Below are positions 48,716-60,997 of a stretch of DNA of 64,000 nt, piece after piece (position 1 is the stretch's first letter; each line of letters begins with the position of its first letter). Origin of the DNA: Mesostigma viride (Eukaryota > Streptophyta > Mesostigmatophyceae > Mesostigmatales > Mesostigmataceae); the NCBI GenBank assembly GCA_009746045.1, contig RPFO01001486.1:33501-97500 (forward strand), written 5' to 3'. The notes beneath the pieces were generated by a model. The model saw only the letters and a program-made list of their open reading frames with translations, was not told the DNA's origin and did no database searches. Position numbers and translations under genes: made by a program.

Positions 48716-49400
48716 CTAAGCTGCCTAATCTCGTCCGTAATCAATGCGAGGCATACAAAGACTCTAACGTCCTATGTGTGGAAAACCCTACGTTCAGGAC
48801 CTGTCGGAGCATCCTGTAAACCGTGCCGTCCAGCCGGGTACGTGGCCAGCTTGTCCATGAGCATCCATGCTCGGCGCCATAAGTGAGCACCGTGAGGACC
48901 ATGCAGGGCCTTGAAGAGCACTCACTTGCGGTCCTCGCCCAGCTATAGGTCCTCAAGTACCAGTAGATGTTGAGCGAGCGGAGCACAGACCAGGCCACTG
49001 AGTGGGGCCGGTGTGCACATCGTCGGCAGTGTCGGGGAGCATGCTCCCCAGCAGCTAGTTTGAAGCGATCACGGAACGGGACCTGCGTCCCGTCTAGCAG
49101 CCGCGGCCGTGGTGGGCAACTGGTAGCGCCCCAATCACTATCGACTCAGTCTTGGCACTAATCTCCAACACCACCGCCGGCCGCGCCTCGATCCAAGCCC
49201 AGACAGTCCAGCCAGGTCTGAATGTACGTGCTCGGGGCGGCCGATGACGGTGGTATCATCCGCATAAATCAAGTCGGACAGGCGGTAATCAGGGCCACCA
49301 CATGCCCTTTTCGCGATCGTTAAGTTTGTCTCGCGATCTTTGATACCCACGTATGTGGACACAAGCGCATGTCGGGCGCTCGATCCTCCTGGACCCCCGC
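48716..49400 (-). pseudogene. LINE-2 ORF2 relic: RT core and C-terminus
   Basis: On the minus strand, YRLSDLIYADDTTVIGRPEH at about 49300 is the RT catalytic box. The downstream part (FKALHGPHGAHLWRRAWMLM-like pieces, LRQVLNVGFSTHRT at about 48780) continues to 48741. Multiple indels break it. It is the same family as 31207-31910. Confidence 0.85.
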
Positions 49401-50345
49401 CCCCGCCTCAATACATATTCATTTCAATTTTGAGAGACAGCTGAAAATGAGAGACAACCAACATCATGTATGATTTATATGATGATAAATTACGGAGTTG
49501 AGAGCGGCATGCACCGTACGTAGGGAAACTGCCCTGAAAAGAGGAAGATCCCTAATAAAAAAAATCTGACACTGACATATGCACAAGGAGGGGTGCCCCA
49601 CTCAGTGTTGGGCTACCCGGGTCCTCCGGCACTTCCCGGGGACTGTCGACGACGGGAAAACATGCAGCGCCAGCCATTGTTGCGGACCTCCTTCCGTGCC
49701 AATGTGGGGGACGACGACTGTAAATCAGGACTGAGCACCACAATACAGCCCAATATGGCTTGCGCTCGGCCTGCCGGCCCGGAGCGTAGGTTCAGCAGGC
49801 TCCACCCAGTTCCCACCGGCTCTTCATGCTGCAGTGGCTGGGCTGGCAATGACATGACCGGACCCTGACCAGATATTAGTTTTGCGAAGTGCACCAGCTA
49901 CCACAAGAGCTACTGAGCACAAAATTCCACAAGATCTGGTCGCTCCTCCCGTCCATACTGGACGACAACCGACACCTTTCTACAGACATACTGTAGTAAA
50001 ACTCGGAAGTCCTTCCGGCCAGCCACTTGGGCGACGACTGTAACTCGGAACTCCTTCCTTTCCTCCAACTTGACGACGCAACTCGTTTTGGGGCGGACCA
50101 ACAGGCACCTTCCCGTCTAAAAGCGGGACGACGGGGACGACACCGGAACGAGCAAAATGGCTGATGGGGCACCCTTCCTCACAAGGATCAAGCCAATACA
50201 AGGTACAAAACTAGAACGACACGCAGCAACAGCGCTGCCGGCCCACCAGGCCTGCATGAGTGCGTCCCAGAAGTATTGAGAGCTAGCAAGCCCGCAGCTG
50301 CCGCAAGCTGCACCCGCCGTGACGAGAGGTTGCAGCGGAATATAT
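49401..50345 (-). pseudogene. RLE-LINE 3' end relic with an interposed segment
   Basis: 49440-49590 resembles the 3' UTR region at 19457-19590 (AAATTACGG, then AATCTGACAC). 50200-50340 (CACGCAGCAACAGCGCTGCC ..., then GCAAGCCCGCAGCTGCCGCA) matches 19620-19650 joined to about 20240-20320, with the middle of the ORF deleted. 49600-50195 is not LINE-like and contains a degenerate repeated motif (CGACGACTGTAA). Confidence 0.7.
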
Positions 50346-50687
50346 ACTAAAAATTATAATCCTTCTGACGGATTATATAAGCTATTATTGCGCACCCAGT
50401 GCCCAGGCCAACATTGTTTCCATATGGCCCCAAAATTCACTTCATATGGCCCCAGAATGGAGCGCACCAGAAACTCTCAAGCCAAACTGGTGACCGAGAC
50501 CGAATTATGAGGCAGTTTGGGCAGCCCGTGAATACCGCTGTTTATAGGGGTTGGAGGTTCCTTTTGTTTGTATTGGCACCCACGTGGCGCAGTCGGTATG
50601 ATGGATACCGTTGCCCCGCATCGCTTCACCATGTTCTGTATTTAGTGTAAACGATGTATTCACGAGGCCATACGTGTCATTCCTGGA
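50346..50687. other. 3' flank of the GCNA-like gene; tRNA-like A-box
   Basis: No gene. 50580-50620 reads CACCCACGTGGCGCAGTCGG followed by TATGATGGATACCG, which looks like the 5' half of a tRNA with an A-box (GTGGCGCAGTCGGT), but no T-arm follows; it may be a tRNA-derived repeat. 50420-50460 holds a short duplication (ATATGGCCCCA). Confidence 0.4.
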
Positions 50688-53600
50688 TCACTCCGTCTCC
50701 CCGGGCATGGGCGACTGCTTGGTCTCCTTCCACCGCGACGACAGCAGCCGCATGATGTCCTTGTGGGGTGTGTTGGGGGCGCAGTTCTTCTTCTCCCGCG
50801 CAAAATTTTCCTGTGCACGGGCATGTAGCACACATATGATGGTAGGGCAAGGAACCCAGGAGCGCCATCACGGAAACAAGTCAGATTTATGTCTTGCCAG
50901 CCACTTCAGAGGTAACTTGACCCAGGCTGGCGGGGTGCATGGACAGTTGGACACAGAGCCGCATAGGGCTGAATGCCTGCAGTGTGGGCAGCAGTGCCGC
51001 AGCAAGCCAAGGGCTCCATGCAGCACAACAGCGAGCCCCCCAGTAACAGCACGATCCGACCCATCACAGAAGGAAGCCATCCCAGGCCAGCAAGCAGTCT
51101 TTTGTCCTACCGGTCGCATGGCTAAAACCATGCAGCCTGCCACGCGCCTTGGTAGACAGGCGGAATACCTCATACCGAATGTCTACACTTAACCACTAGA
51201 CACGGGCCCCACCTGAGCTGACCGTGCCATCTGAGTCATGGTGTGCTTTGTCGGAATACAATTTGTGTGAGACACACATCTTACTCTACAGACAAAAGAA
51301 AGTTAGCCTGAGGCCAGCTATGCACACTTGACAAACACACTGCACTCTATTATGTGTCAAGTATCATGTTCCACGGACAGGAAAGCAGGCCGCCTGCGCT
51401 CACCTTGACAAACAGGCTGAAGCCACCTGGCATTCTCGCGGTGGCGGGCGTGCCGTCCGCTTTGAGACGCGGCAGGAGCACCAGGCGACTAGAGCACACG
51501 CCGCAGCGGGCGCGCTCCACGTCGATGGATTTAGAGTGACGGCCGTATCTGCCGCACGCCACATGCCACACGCCACACGCAGGGCCACATGCAGGGCCAC
51601 ATGCGTCACGCATCACGATCCGCCAAGTAGCCCCGTACCGAAGCAAACATCGTGAGGGGTCAGAGGCCATAAGAACGGCAGGGATCCCGCAGGTCGTGTC
51701 TGCGGGGCTATATAAACCATGATATGCACCTCATCACCTCACCGGGAGGCAACGGGGGCATGTCTTTGACAGGGTAACGTGCGGTAACTGTCAACGTCTA
51801 GGCAGGCGACCATGCATCACGTTGTCTTGCCCTGATTCTGCCACATCTACAACAGCTGCAAGCCACCGGAAGAAATCTCGCCACGGCAGGATATCTTTTT
51901 GAAGGCGACAGCCACGGCTTTAACCTCATCCCCTCCCCCCTCCCCCCCCCTCCCCTCCCCCTCCCGCTTTCCAACCCTATCCCTAAATGCAACCCCACCC
52001 CCAAGCCCCCCACCGGCCCCCACCGCCCCCCGCCCCCAGCTTGATGCCAGGTCACTATAGTGCTATCCTCCCAAGAGTCGTGTCGCCCATGGCATGGGTC
52101 GCCACAAGGGATACGGTCTCTAGCAGGTGTTGCATTTCACGGTCTCCGAGGACACCGTGTGGGACACCGTGTAGGATGCTAGTGCCGCGTTTTTGCACAT
52201 GGCACACTCAGGGAGGGAACGTACACGACATTGCATGACGCGCCGGTGCACTTGTACTGGAACCTGCAATGGATCTGTGACAGGCGGCAGCAGGCACAAC
52301 CCCTCCAGAAGCACACAGGGTCAACAGCCAGCCAGCCCCGCAACGTTGATCAAACAGTGACGGAGGAAACCCACGCTGCCCAATAATCCAGACTTGCGGG
52401 AGAGCGATGAGCAAAAAACAAAAGAAAGCAGGAATTATAATAAGAAGAGAAGGAAGTGATTGGCTGCTGCAGTTGTGGCCCCACAAAACATCTTGAAACA
52501 AAACTGGCTGCACCGCTCGTGAGGCAATGCAAATGGGCCGCATGTGGGGTAACGGGGGTCACCCTGTGCAAAGGCCAGACGTTCAAGTGGTGATGTTCAA
52601 CATGGCCTGTTCATGATGCTGAATGGCGGCAGTTGGTGGCTTGCCATGCGGGCAGACATCTGTCCTGTATTCGTTCTGTGCTGGCAAACCATGGCTCTTG
52701 CGTCGGAGTCCACCGAGGCACGATGCACATTGTAACACATACGATGCCAAAAGAGCTGCGACCCGCCTAACCTCCCCCCTATGGGGAAAGTGTGTTTCCC
52801 TATCCTGCTCCTACAGATATACCTGGGTCAACCATAATCCATAGTGGAAATACAGTGATGGAGATCGGCCGGTGAGGCGACGAGGGGTGGCATTGAGTGT
52901 GTTGCGGCCAGATAGGCCCTGTGGCAGAAACATGCTAAGTGGCTGCTTCCTACCATGAAGCTCATGAATTAAGCATATTTTGATATTCATGTTTTTGTCG
53001 CCGTTATATCCAGGCATTCACTAGGGCCCCCCTCACCTTGTAGCTGTGGCAGGTGGTCACCTGCACATCGGGGTAGCGCGCCTGCACCATCGACGCCCTG
53101 CGTTGGGGACGGAGGGTTGCGAATGTGGCAACCCGCACGTGACGTTCGATAGCAACGGTTGGAGACGTTACGTGAATACGCGCCGACATGTCATCACGGC
53201 TTGTCAGCCGCCAACATGGCATTTCGCCCGATCTGGCCATGGCATCCCACGCACCCCTGGGGCAATGACAGGCATGGCGAGCTTGTAGCCGGCCGTACAA
53301 GGAGATACCCTGGTTCAGAGGCAGGGACCAGCGCATCCCCCCAGCAGGACTGCACCGGCGGGGGCCCTGGCTGCCTCTTCCCTGACCTACCCTCACCCAT
53401 GCGAATTGCGCAGTAGCCGCGCTCGAGGATTTGAGTATCTGCTCGCTAACTCAGGTCCCCGAGGCGACGCCTACAACGGCGGCGAGGCCACAAGAGCTGA
53501 TCATAGAAGTGTAACCACAACTATCAAGAAAGGTGTTACCCCGACACAAAGGGCTCATCGGGGCGCGTTGGGGGCGCGTTGGGATGGTGGAATCCTGTTG

Positions 53601-56600
53601 GAACCCTAAACCCTAAACCCTAAACAGTTGGGATGGTGGAATCCTGGCCATACGTAGCCTGTGCCATGAGAAGAAGCATGATTGGATGATGGCTCAGCAC
53701 TTCAAGGATGCCAGTAGAAGACCCACTCGCAAGGCGACGAAACCGATTCCCCATCCTACCTCCCCCTGGTGAGACGTGTGTGGGGCACCCAATATGTGGA
53801 ATTATATTCATTATTATGCTCCGTGTGTGAGACACCCCATGTGTGGGCCTGTATTCATAAGCATGTTCAATATGTGGGACACCCCACCCTGCACCCACCC
53901 ACCATTTCTTGAAGACCTTCCCGTGCGGCGGCTTGGCGGAGCGGTCGAGCAGCCAGGCCGCCACGTGGCACATCTCGTGGCACAGCGTCTGCCGCAGCTT
54001 GTCTGTGGGGGTCAAGGGGGGGGGAACATTCGGCGAGAAGAGAACCGGGAACGTATGTAGAGCGGAAGAGAGGGGAAACAAATGGACATGCACGTCAGGA
54101 CCATGATGATGGAGTGATGAGTTCTGAGTGATAGGGTGGTGTGTTCTGGGGATGCAACATGAGACCTTCGCACTGAGGCCACCACGCAGACTATGACCCT
54201 CGTGCGTGCCTGGTAGGACAGGCCGGGCACATACGGGAAGCTTCCCTGGAAAATGCGTGAAACAGAAACAGCCCCGCATTCCCCCAACATGCTCCTCCCT
54301 GCAAACAGCAGCACGGTGGGTACGCGTGCCAGCACGCATGATACAAACGCACACACAGGGCAGATCTCGTTGGGCAAGGAGCGCGAGAGTATTCAGCGTG
54401 CTGCTGCCAGCACACAGCCACGTATGGCTACAGCACCCATGCAGAAAAGCACCCATGCAAATATACACAAAAGCGCTCTAGCGCTACCAGGTAACACGCT
54501 ACTGACTCGACCACACGGCAATGCGATAGTCATACTGTAATGCTACACCCCGCGGGCACGGGCTCACCGCTGTCGTCGAGGACCTTTGTCGACAATGAGA
54601 TGGACGCAATGTGGAGGGGGGGGACGCCCTGCACATCGCCACAGCCGTAGGGGAATGAGGGCGCGTCAGTAGCCAACCGGGACGGAAACCCATCCCTTCG
54701 TGTTGCCTTGTGAAGTGGGTTGTCATGCGACGCCATAGCCATGGAGTATAACACATAAATGGCATGGACTGGAACACATCAGCCACAGGGGACGTAGATG
54801 CGTCAGCATCAGGAGGGATTGCCTTGCAAGGCGACAAGTATCAGCGCCATCGCCCATCAGTACAGGCGACATCATCGGTGCTGTATGATGTCAGCACCGC
54901 TGGACATCATACACGTCAACCCCATTCAATATCTAAACTCCACGTCGTGGACATACCAATTACCGCCATGACATACACCAATCCTGATACAGCGTGTCCT
55001 GTCGACGTATATCCCGTAAACCAATCCGCATTCTCCAGCCTCGCCTATCTGTGGTGGTGAAGAAAGGTCCCATGCGCATTCCTTTAAACGGGTAAGGACG
55101 AGGTAGCGATTGGCTACCTGGTTTGCTGTGCCCACTGTGCAGCACCCAGGTGACGGCAGCTAGCCACAGGCATGACATGTCTTAGCGCTATGCCTTTGCA
55201 AGGCAGCCTCTCAGGTGGTGCGATTCCACCTTCATGTCGGCTCCCTCTCCGCCGCATGCCCCAGAGTGAGCCGTACCATAGCGGTAAGCCCATCTAGTAT
55301 CAAGGAGACAACCAGCGCGGGCCAGAAATCGGGAGAATCCGGACCATGGTAGCTCGAGCCTGCCGTTATCTAAAAATCAATTCCAATACATGAATTCCCT
55401 CACTGCAGCACACGGTAGCATGACAAACAGTGCAACATCACCATCGCAGCAAAACCACCATTCACCCCATCACTGCAGCATGCATCGGAGTATGACACAA
55501 GGCAAAACCCCCGACAACATCACCGCCAAGGCTAAAACAGATCACCAGCCCGTCCACAGCCGCGGCATGCTAATGGTACACGGTACAACACACAGAGCAG
55601 CCCCACCGCCACGACTACCCATCACGCATCCGCGGCATCCCAGACATCATCGCGTTGCAGCTCACCTTGCACGCCTGCTGCTTGTAGTTGGTGATGCCCG
55701 CTGTGCGCGTCAGGTGGGGGCTCCACCCGATCTCCAACGCCCCCGGCAGCCGGCCCCCAAACACCGCAGCGTTCACCTCTGCATAGATCGCCGTCGTGAG
55801 GGCCTCCTTCTGCCGCTGGAACGCCGCTCCCGACACGCAAGCATCCACGCCCCGCACAGCAGCGGCCCTTGCGATGGCAGCCGCCCCCTTGACCCCCTCG
55901 CCCTTGGCCGGTGTCGGCGTCCCCTTTGGCTTTCCCCCAGGGGTAGGGGAGCGGTCTAGGGCCCACTCAACCGTGCCCCTGGGCAAGGGGATGTTAGCAT
56001 TATAGGGGCTGAGGGGCTTGCGCTGAGGTGGCGCGTCCCCAGTGGGCAATCGGTCGCGGTCACCCCACGCGCCTTTCCTGCGTGGCGGCTCAGTGGCGGG
56101 GCATGCAGGGGGCACCCATTGCCTTCTTCTGGCTGCTGTACCTTTAGCCACTGGCGTCCGCGGCTCATCCCAGGGCGGTGTGTATTCATCGATCACCACA
56201 ACGCCCGCGCTGTCGCCATCACTGCCATCCACATCACCTCCCTCCTCTTCCTCCTCCTCCTCATCTAGCAAGATTACCACCACCTCATCCTTGTCGCCGT
56301 CACTTTCGTAGCCCTCCCCTGCCCTGCCCACGCCAATCTCCCCCACATGGCCCGTGGGATGCTTGGCGGGGCCAACTGGCCCAACGTCCACGCCTGCAAC
56401 AGCATGCTCGCTGCCGCTGCCATCACTGTCACTGTCCTCCAGCACACAGCGCCGGTGGCGGCGACGGCCCGGACGGCTGCGAGCTGCCGAGGCAACAAAC
56501 ACGCCACCGCCACCATCATCCTCGCTATCATCCCCATCCCCACCCGGACAATCACCACCATTCCCCCCCCCTTGAGGGCCATCCCTCAGCCCCCGGGCGG

Positions 56601-59600
56601 CTCCCCACGTGACCAGGTGGTGCGGGGTCTCCACCAGTACAGCTGGCGGCGAAGCGGGAGCATCTAGAGGGCCCCCTGCGACCGACAGTGCCCAAGTTTT
56701 GGGGGTGCCCAACCCAGCGGCGGCAGAGGACGCCCTCGACTGACCCGATACGTTTGCCGGCGTGTCACCCTCCCGGGCCGGCTCCATCAATGACACGGTG
56801 CGGATGCCAGCAGACGAACTTGCGGGCTTGCCAGCGGATGATGCAGCATGGCCGTCATCGTCGAGATATGAGCCATCCACACTACGCAGACCCGCCGCGC
56901 AAATGCCGAGATATGCGTCATCACCAAGACCTGGGACGCAGGGAGCAGACGCATAGCCAACAGTGCCTGCTGGCACGACCACAACGGGCGCCGCCACTTG
57001 GCGTCCTTGGGGCCCAACCTGTGCCCTGGTGGCATGATGATCTGGATGACGCTCCACCCTCATGTGGCAACGGTGGAGACTCAAGGCATCGTTGTCCACG
57101 GCAGCATCGCCAACGTCCTGCGCGCTGGCAGCGAATGATGGAGACATCCCATCACAGGGCACGCCGCCGCCAGAGTCAACTGATGCTGGCGCTCGGGGCT
57201 GACCCGGGCTCCTCTCATGCCGCAGGGACGCCGACGTCACCAACTCGCCCTCATGATGGCCCTCACGGCCCTTGTGACGGGCCGCACCCTGATGTGGCGA
57301 CACAGGCAAAGCCGGTGGAACAGTGGGAGCCAAAGGCGACGACAAAAACTCTTCATCCTTATGGATGGACCAAGGCCCCCTACCATCCGTCTTGGCCCGT
57401 GTCGACACGCCACCATGGGAATGGGACAGGAGGCAGACGCTGTCGTCCTCACCAGACCCCCCCCCCTCCTCACCAGACGCAGGACCACCAGAACCACCAG
57501 GACCACCAGGACCGCCGGAGTCTGCTGTATGGAACGTGTCTTGGAGGGACGTCGCTTCGACCGATGTCGCTGGCAAAGCCGGCAAGCCAAAGCTGGTAGG
57601 GGTGGGCGCATCCCCTACCGCGCTGAGGTCGCCATCCCCCATTCGTATGCTGGGGCTGGGCGCATCCATTGTAATGCTGCCACCCGCCGGAGCCAAGCCA
57701 TCGGCCGCCTGCCATGTCCCTCGCGTGGTCGCAGGACCGGCCCCAAAGCGCGGCGTGGAGGGCGCGGATGGGCCGGGTGGGACGGGCCGTGTTGACTCAG
57801 CAAGGTGGATGGGTGATGCAGAGAACGGCTCTTCGAACAGGGGCGGCACCGCTCCGGCCGCCAGCACCGCCGGCGACATGGGGGACTGGCCCCCTCGCTC
57901 AGGTAGCGAGCTGGGGACAGGGGTGGCATGCCGAATGCCAGAATTACCATCACCCGTGGCATCCCCATCCGCCGCACGGCTCACTGGAAATGTCGCCGCC
58001 ACAGCTGGCAAGGCATCGGATTCTTTCCGGGTCTGTGCCAGCACAGCGCTCCCCTCTCTGTCGTGTGCTCGGGTCCTGTTGCCAGCTGCAGGATACGCGA
58101 GGGCGCTGGGGGTGGCCGCTTGCACACATGCGGCCCCCACATCCCGCATGGCCGCTTGCGTGCATGCGAGGGCACTGGGTGTAACCGATTGCGACCATGC
58201 GGCCACACTGGGCGTGGCGGCATCTATGCGACTGGGTGTGGCCATGCCCATGGGTGCCTGGGTGCCGGGCGCGGCGGCCTTGGTTGCAGACGCAAGCATC
58301 ATCGCCTGTGCCGCATCCAGCACACCCCAGCAGCTGCCGTCCGGCTGGCCCGCCCAGTGGCCCCCGCGCACGCGCAGACCGCTACGTGTGCCAGCATTCG
58401 CAGTGAACGCACCATCCCCGTCCCCATCGTCATGACCTCTCAGCGGCGTCGTGGGCGTACGAGCGCCTCTGCCGTGGCCCTTTCTCGCCGAGCCAACACC
58501 CCGGGGGGTTGGAGTGAAGTTGGGCGCCAAGAGAGGCTTGGCGGCGCTGACTGGCATGCCAGGGTGGGCGCAGGTTCCGGGCGAGCAAGCCGGCAACTCT
58601 TGTAGGCGAGAGTGGCTTCTATCAAAGTTCACCTCTTTGCCGCCAATGCCACCATGGTTGCCGCTGGAGTCCGCGAAGGGTGTGAGACCTGTCGTGGGGG
58701 TGGTCGTGGGTAATGCTGTTGCGGGTGGGGTCTTGGTGGGTGGCGTGGTTGTGGGTGGCACGTCAAATGCATCCTGCGCGGCTGTGGTTGGGACACGTGG
58801 CGACGCACGGGCTTGCGACACGTGTCGCCCCGCCGCCGGCGTCTTCCGGCTGGAAGGGGCCCCTGCAGGCGCGTGGCGCGGCCTCACCCCGGCGAGGCGT
58901 AGGTTGGGTGTGCTGGAACTCAGCATCGGGCTTATGTCATGGGCATCAATATTGTGATGATACGTGGTTGTTGTGGCATGATTCTCGCCGCCGCCGTTGT
59001 TTATGCCACCGTTGTCACCAGCTGTGCCACGCCCCTTGCTGCCACTTGCGTTTTGATCGATGCGTTGGAGTCTTGTTGTTATGCAATGCTGCTTGCGGCC
59101 ACGTTGGCTGGGCTCCTCATGAGAGGTGACGCAAGGCTGAAGCTGCTTCTGTCTCACGGGACCAGGCTGATGGCTTTGCCCACCCTGGGGAGTGCGCTGG
59201 GGGGGAGGAGCAGGAGAGTGTGAGCCAGGAGACTCCCCAACGGCATCACAGCTGGCAACCGATTCGTCGAGGTCGGTTTGGCAAGGCGGCAGAACACAAG
59301 GGGACGCCAAGTCCGCCGCGTTATCCCCTATACGAAAAAGCGGGTTTGTAGCCTCGGGAGTCTCGTGCGCGGATGCAGTGATGTCGCGACGCCCCGATTC
59401 CCGCACCCCGCCAGCCAAGCTTATCACTTGCGACCGGGGAGATGGGCTGCTGGCAGCGCCTAGCGCTGAGCCTGTCGCTGGAATGACCTGCCGCGGGGAA
59501 ACCTGCGTGCTGGGTCCAAGGAGCGGGCTTTTGTTACCGTGTTGTTCAGCGGGTCCTCGATTCTCAGGCGACGAGTCCGATGCGACAGGATCGTCCAATA

Positions 59601-60045
59601 AGAAGTAGGTCTTGCCCTTTCTGTTTTTTCTTGCCACCGATGATGGAAAGACCGCCAGAGGACTGCTCTCGTTAGACGACGCGGCCTTGTCAACGCCGAG
59701 TTCGCGAATGGGTTCAGCGTTGGGTGTCTTGCCGCAAACCGTGACCACGCGTGCTGACTCTTCGCCAGCAGTGTTCGCCAAGAAAAGCTGCCTGCATAAC
59801 GGATTCGAGCCTATCTTGCTGTCTGCGGTGCCCAAACGTTGAGGGCCCTCCCCCCCTGCCCGTTTTCCCTCGCTGTCGCTACTATCGCTGAGCAGCCATT
59901 GCCTTCCTTTAGCCGCCGTCCGCACGGCTGATCGGGGAAAGGCCACTAGGTCCTCAGGACTAGTCTTATTAGCTCCTGACGAAGGTGCCCTCCGCACGTT
60001 TGTGATGGTCTGCGCCTGTTTCCTGGTTCGCCGAGCTCTATGCAT
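50688..60045 (-). CDS. GCNA-like: GCNA/ACRC-type SprT-domain metalloprotease, 7 exons, 1639 aa
   Basis: Exons: 60045-55666, 54628-54568, 54002-53903, 53097-53037, 52274-52225, 51548-51404, 50810-50688. All have GT-AG borders and compatible phases. Residues 1-1420 are disordered and rich in Ser/Thr/Pro/Gly. Asp/Glu-rich stretches occur near 1180-1290, with SUMO-interacting-type motifs (VVVILLDEEEEEEE at 1255-1268 and VVVID at 1282-1286). The SprT domain begins with LTTAIYAEVNAAVFGGRLPG and continues ISLSTKVLDDSDKLRQTL. The zinc-binding CHEMCHVAAWL is the HExxH site, with third His in KPPHGKVFKKW. CHSYK, then YKCTGASC, GRHSKSID and RCGVC form the C-terminal zinc-binding region. The protein ends HKDIMRLLSSRWKE. 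Family members cleave DNA-protein crosslinks and protect germ-line or dividing-cell genomes. The product is expected in the nucleus. The length of exon 1 is unusual. Confidence 0.9.
51404..51548 (-). other. Exon 6 of the GCNA-like gene (zinc-binding region)
   Basis: The 145-bp exon carries GRHSKSIDVERARCGVCSSR and ends FSLFVK before donor GTGAGC. It is joined in phase to the preceding exon, which ends ...SCNV plus GT before donor GTACGT, so that the codon GTA is split. The CTGASC and CGVC cysteines make a four-Cys zinc site as in GCNA and Spartan-like proteins. Confidence 0.85.
53578..53646. repeat. Interstitial telomere repeats flanked by a 20-bp duplication
   Basis: 53604-53625 is three units of CCCTAAA plus one base (the TTTAGGG type). 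The 20 bp at 53578-53597 (starting GTTGGGATGG) recur exactly at 53627-53646. The site is in intron 3 of the GCNA-like gene. Confidence 0.92.
53765..53890. repeat. Imperfect tandem repeat in intron 3 of the GCNA-like gene
   Basis: ATATGTGGGACACCCCA-like units alternate with TATTCATTATTATGCTC-like units, about 2.5 copies with a period near 50 bp. Confidence 0.7.
55299..55372. repeat. Truncated copy of the 147-bp repeat in intron 1
   Basis: ATCAAGGAGACAACCAGCGC through GAGCCTGCCGTTATCT, the first half of the repeat at 24388-24535. It shows that the mobile sequence has also entered host gene introns. Confidence 0.85.
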
Positions 60046-60997
60046 CGTTTTGCCGATGGATCATTTTGAAGCTGCGCGATGGCACAACGAGTTCGACGCT
60101 GCGAGGTTATCTGCTGTCAGATCTTCCAGCGGGAACAGCGTCCATGGCTAGGGCAAACATCATTTGAACGTAACGGCATACCACTTCGGCAACGCGGCGG
60201 TCCATTTTTGATTTTGCTGTTGGCAGCAGTGAACAGCATAACATGCCGCCTGCCGGCATGTCCTACAGTATGTCATGGCATGTTCAGTCTGTTGTTGGAT
60301 CCCAAGGCGCACATGGGCAGCTGCCGCAGAGGCCAGAGCGTCTACAAGTACAGTAGTATGTACATACAGTAGTGGCCGAGGGCCAGAATACATAATGTAG
60401 GGCTGCCAGAGTATACATCTACTTAGGTCCTGATGTAAGTTCAGTAAAAGCAGGGTAAAGGTATACATGTAATACCGTACGTATATGTAGCTATTCCATT
60501 TGCCGGTCTGTGACTAGGTACATACTGGGCGACAAGGGTAGCACATAGTATACGGGTACTGCGGGCTCAAGGTTGTTTCTTTGCTTCTGGAATCTGGAGG
60601 GCTTATATATGTACGGGCTTCTCTATAGCTGTAGTTTATTGTTCTACAGCGAGGGCTTCTACAGCTCCTTGTCTGGAGTGTTATTTTGCATGAGGTTCTG
60701 CAATGGCAGCTGGCCACTGCCCCCATACGGAAGCGACTTTCTTTCATTGCAGATAACCTCGACATTTACGGCAAGCCCACTTGAAATTTTACAACGACTA
60801 GTTGCTGCAGCCTAGTTTTGATTACCTGCAACGTTTTGCCTTCTGAAAGGACCCCGGAAAAAAATTAATATTTCTCGGTTTGATTTTTGGAGGAAAACAG
60901 GGCGGCCGGGCCATCGTAAGGTCAAGCACCGCAGAAACAGGACTGCGACAGGGCTTCTCTCTCTAGTTCTCTCCTGCCGGGCAGCCTGTCCCTGAAG
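60046..60997. promoter_or_regulatory. Divergent intergenic region between the GCNA-like and RPB4 genes
   Basis: The two genes are head to head, 952 bp apart, so both promoters must lie here or in 5' UTRs. I see no clear TATA box at a fixed distance. 60605-60640 contains TATATATGTACGG and there is AT-rich sequence at 60840-60880. No competing ORF is longer than about 100 codons. Confidence 0.5.

Noticed and set aside
56688..58435. Plus-strand ORFs of 190-370 codons within exon 1 of the GCNA-like gene
   Set aside because: Opposite-strand shadows in a GC-rich coding exon; low-complexity composition and no motifs.
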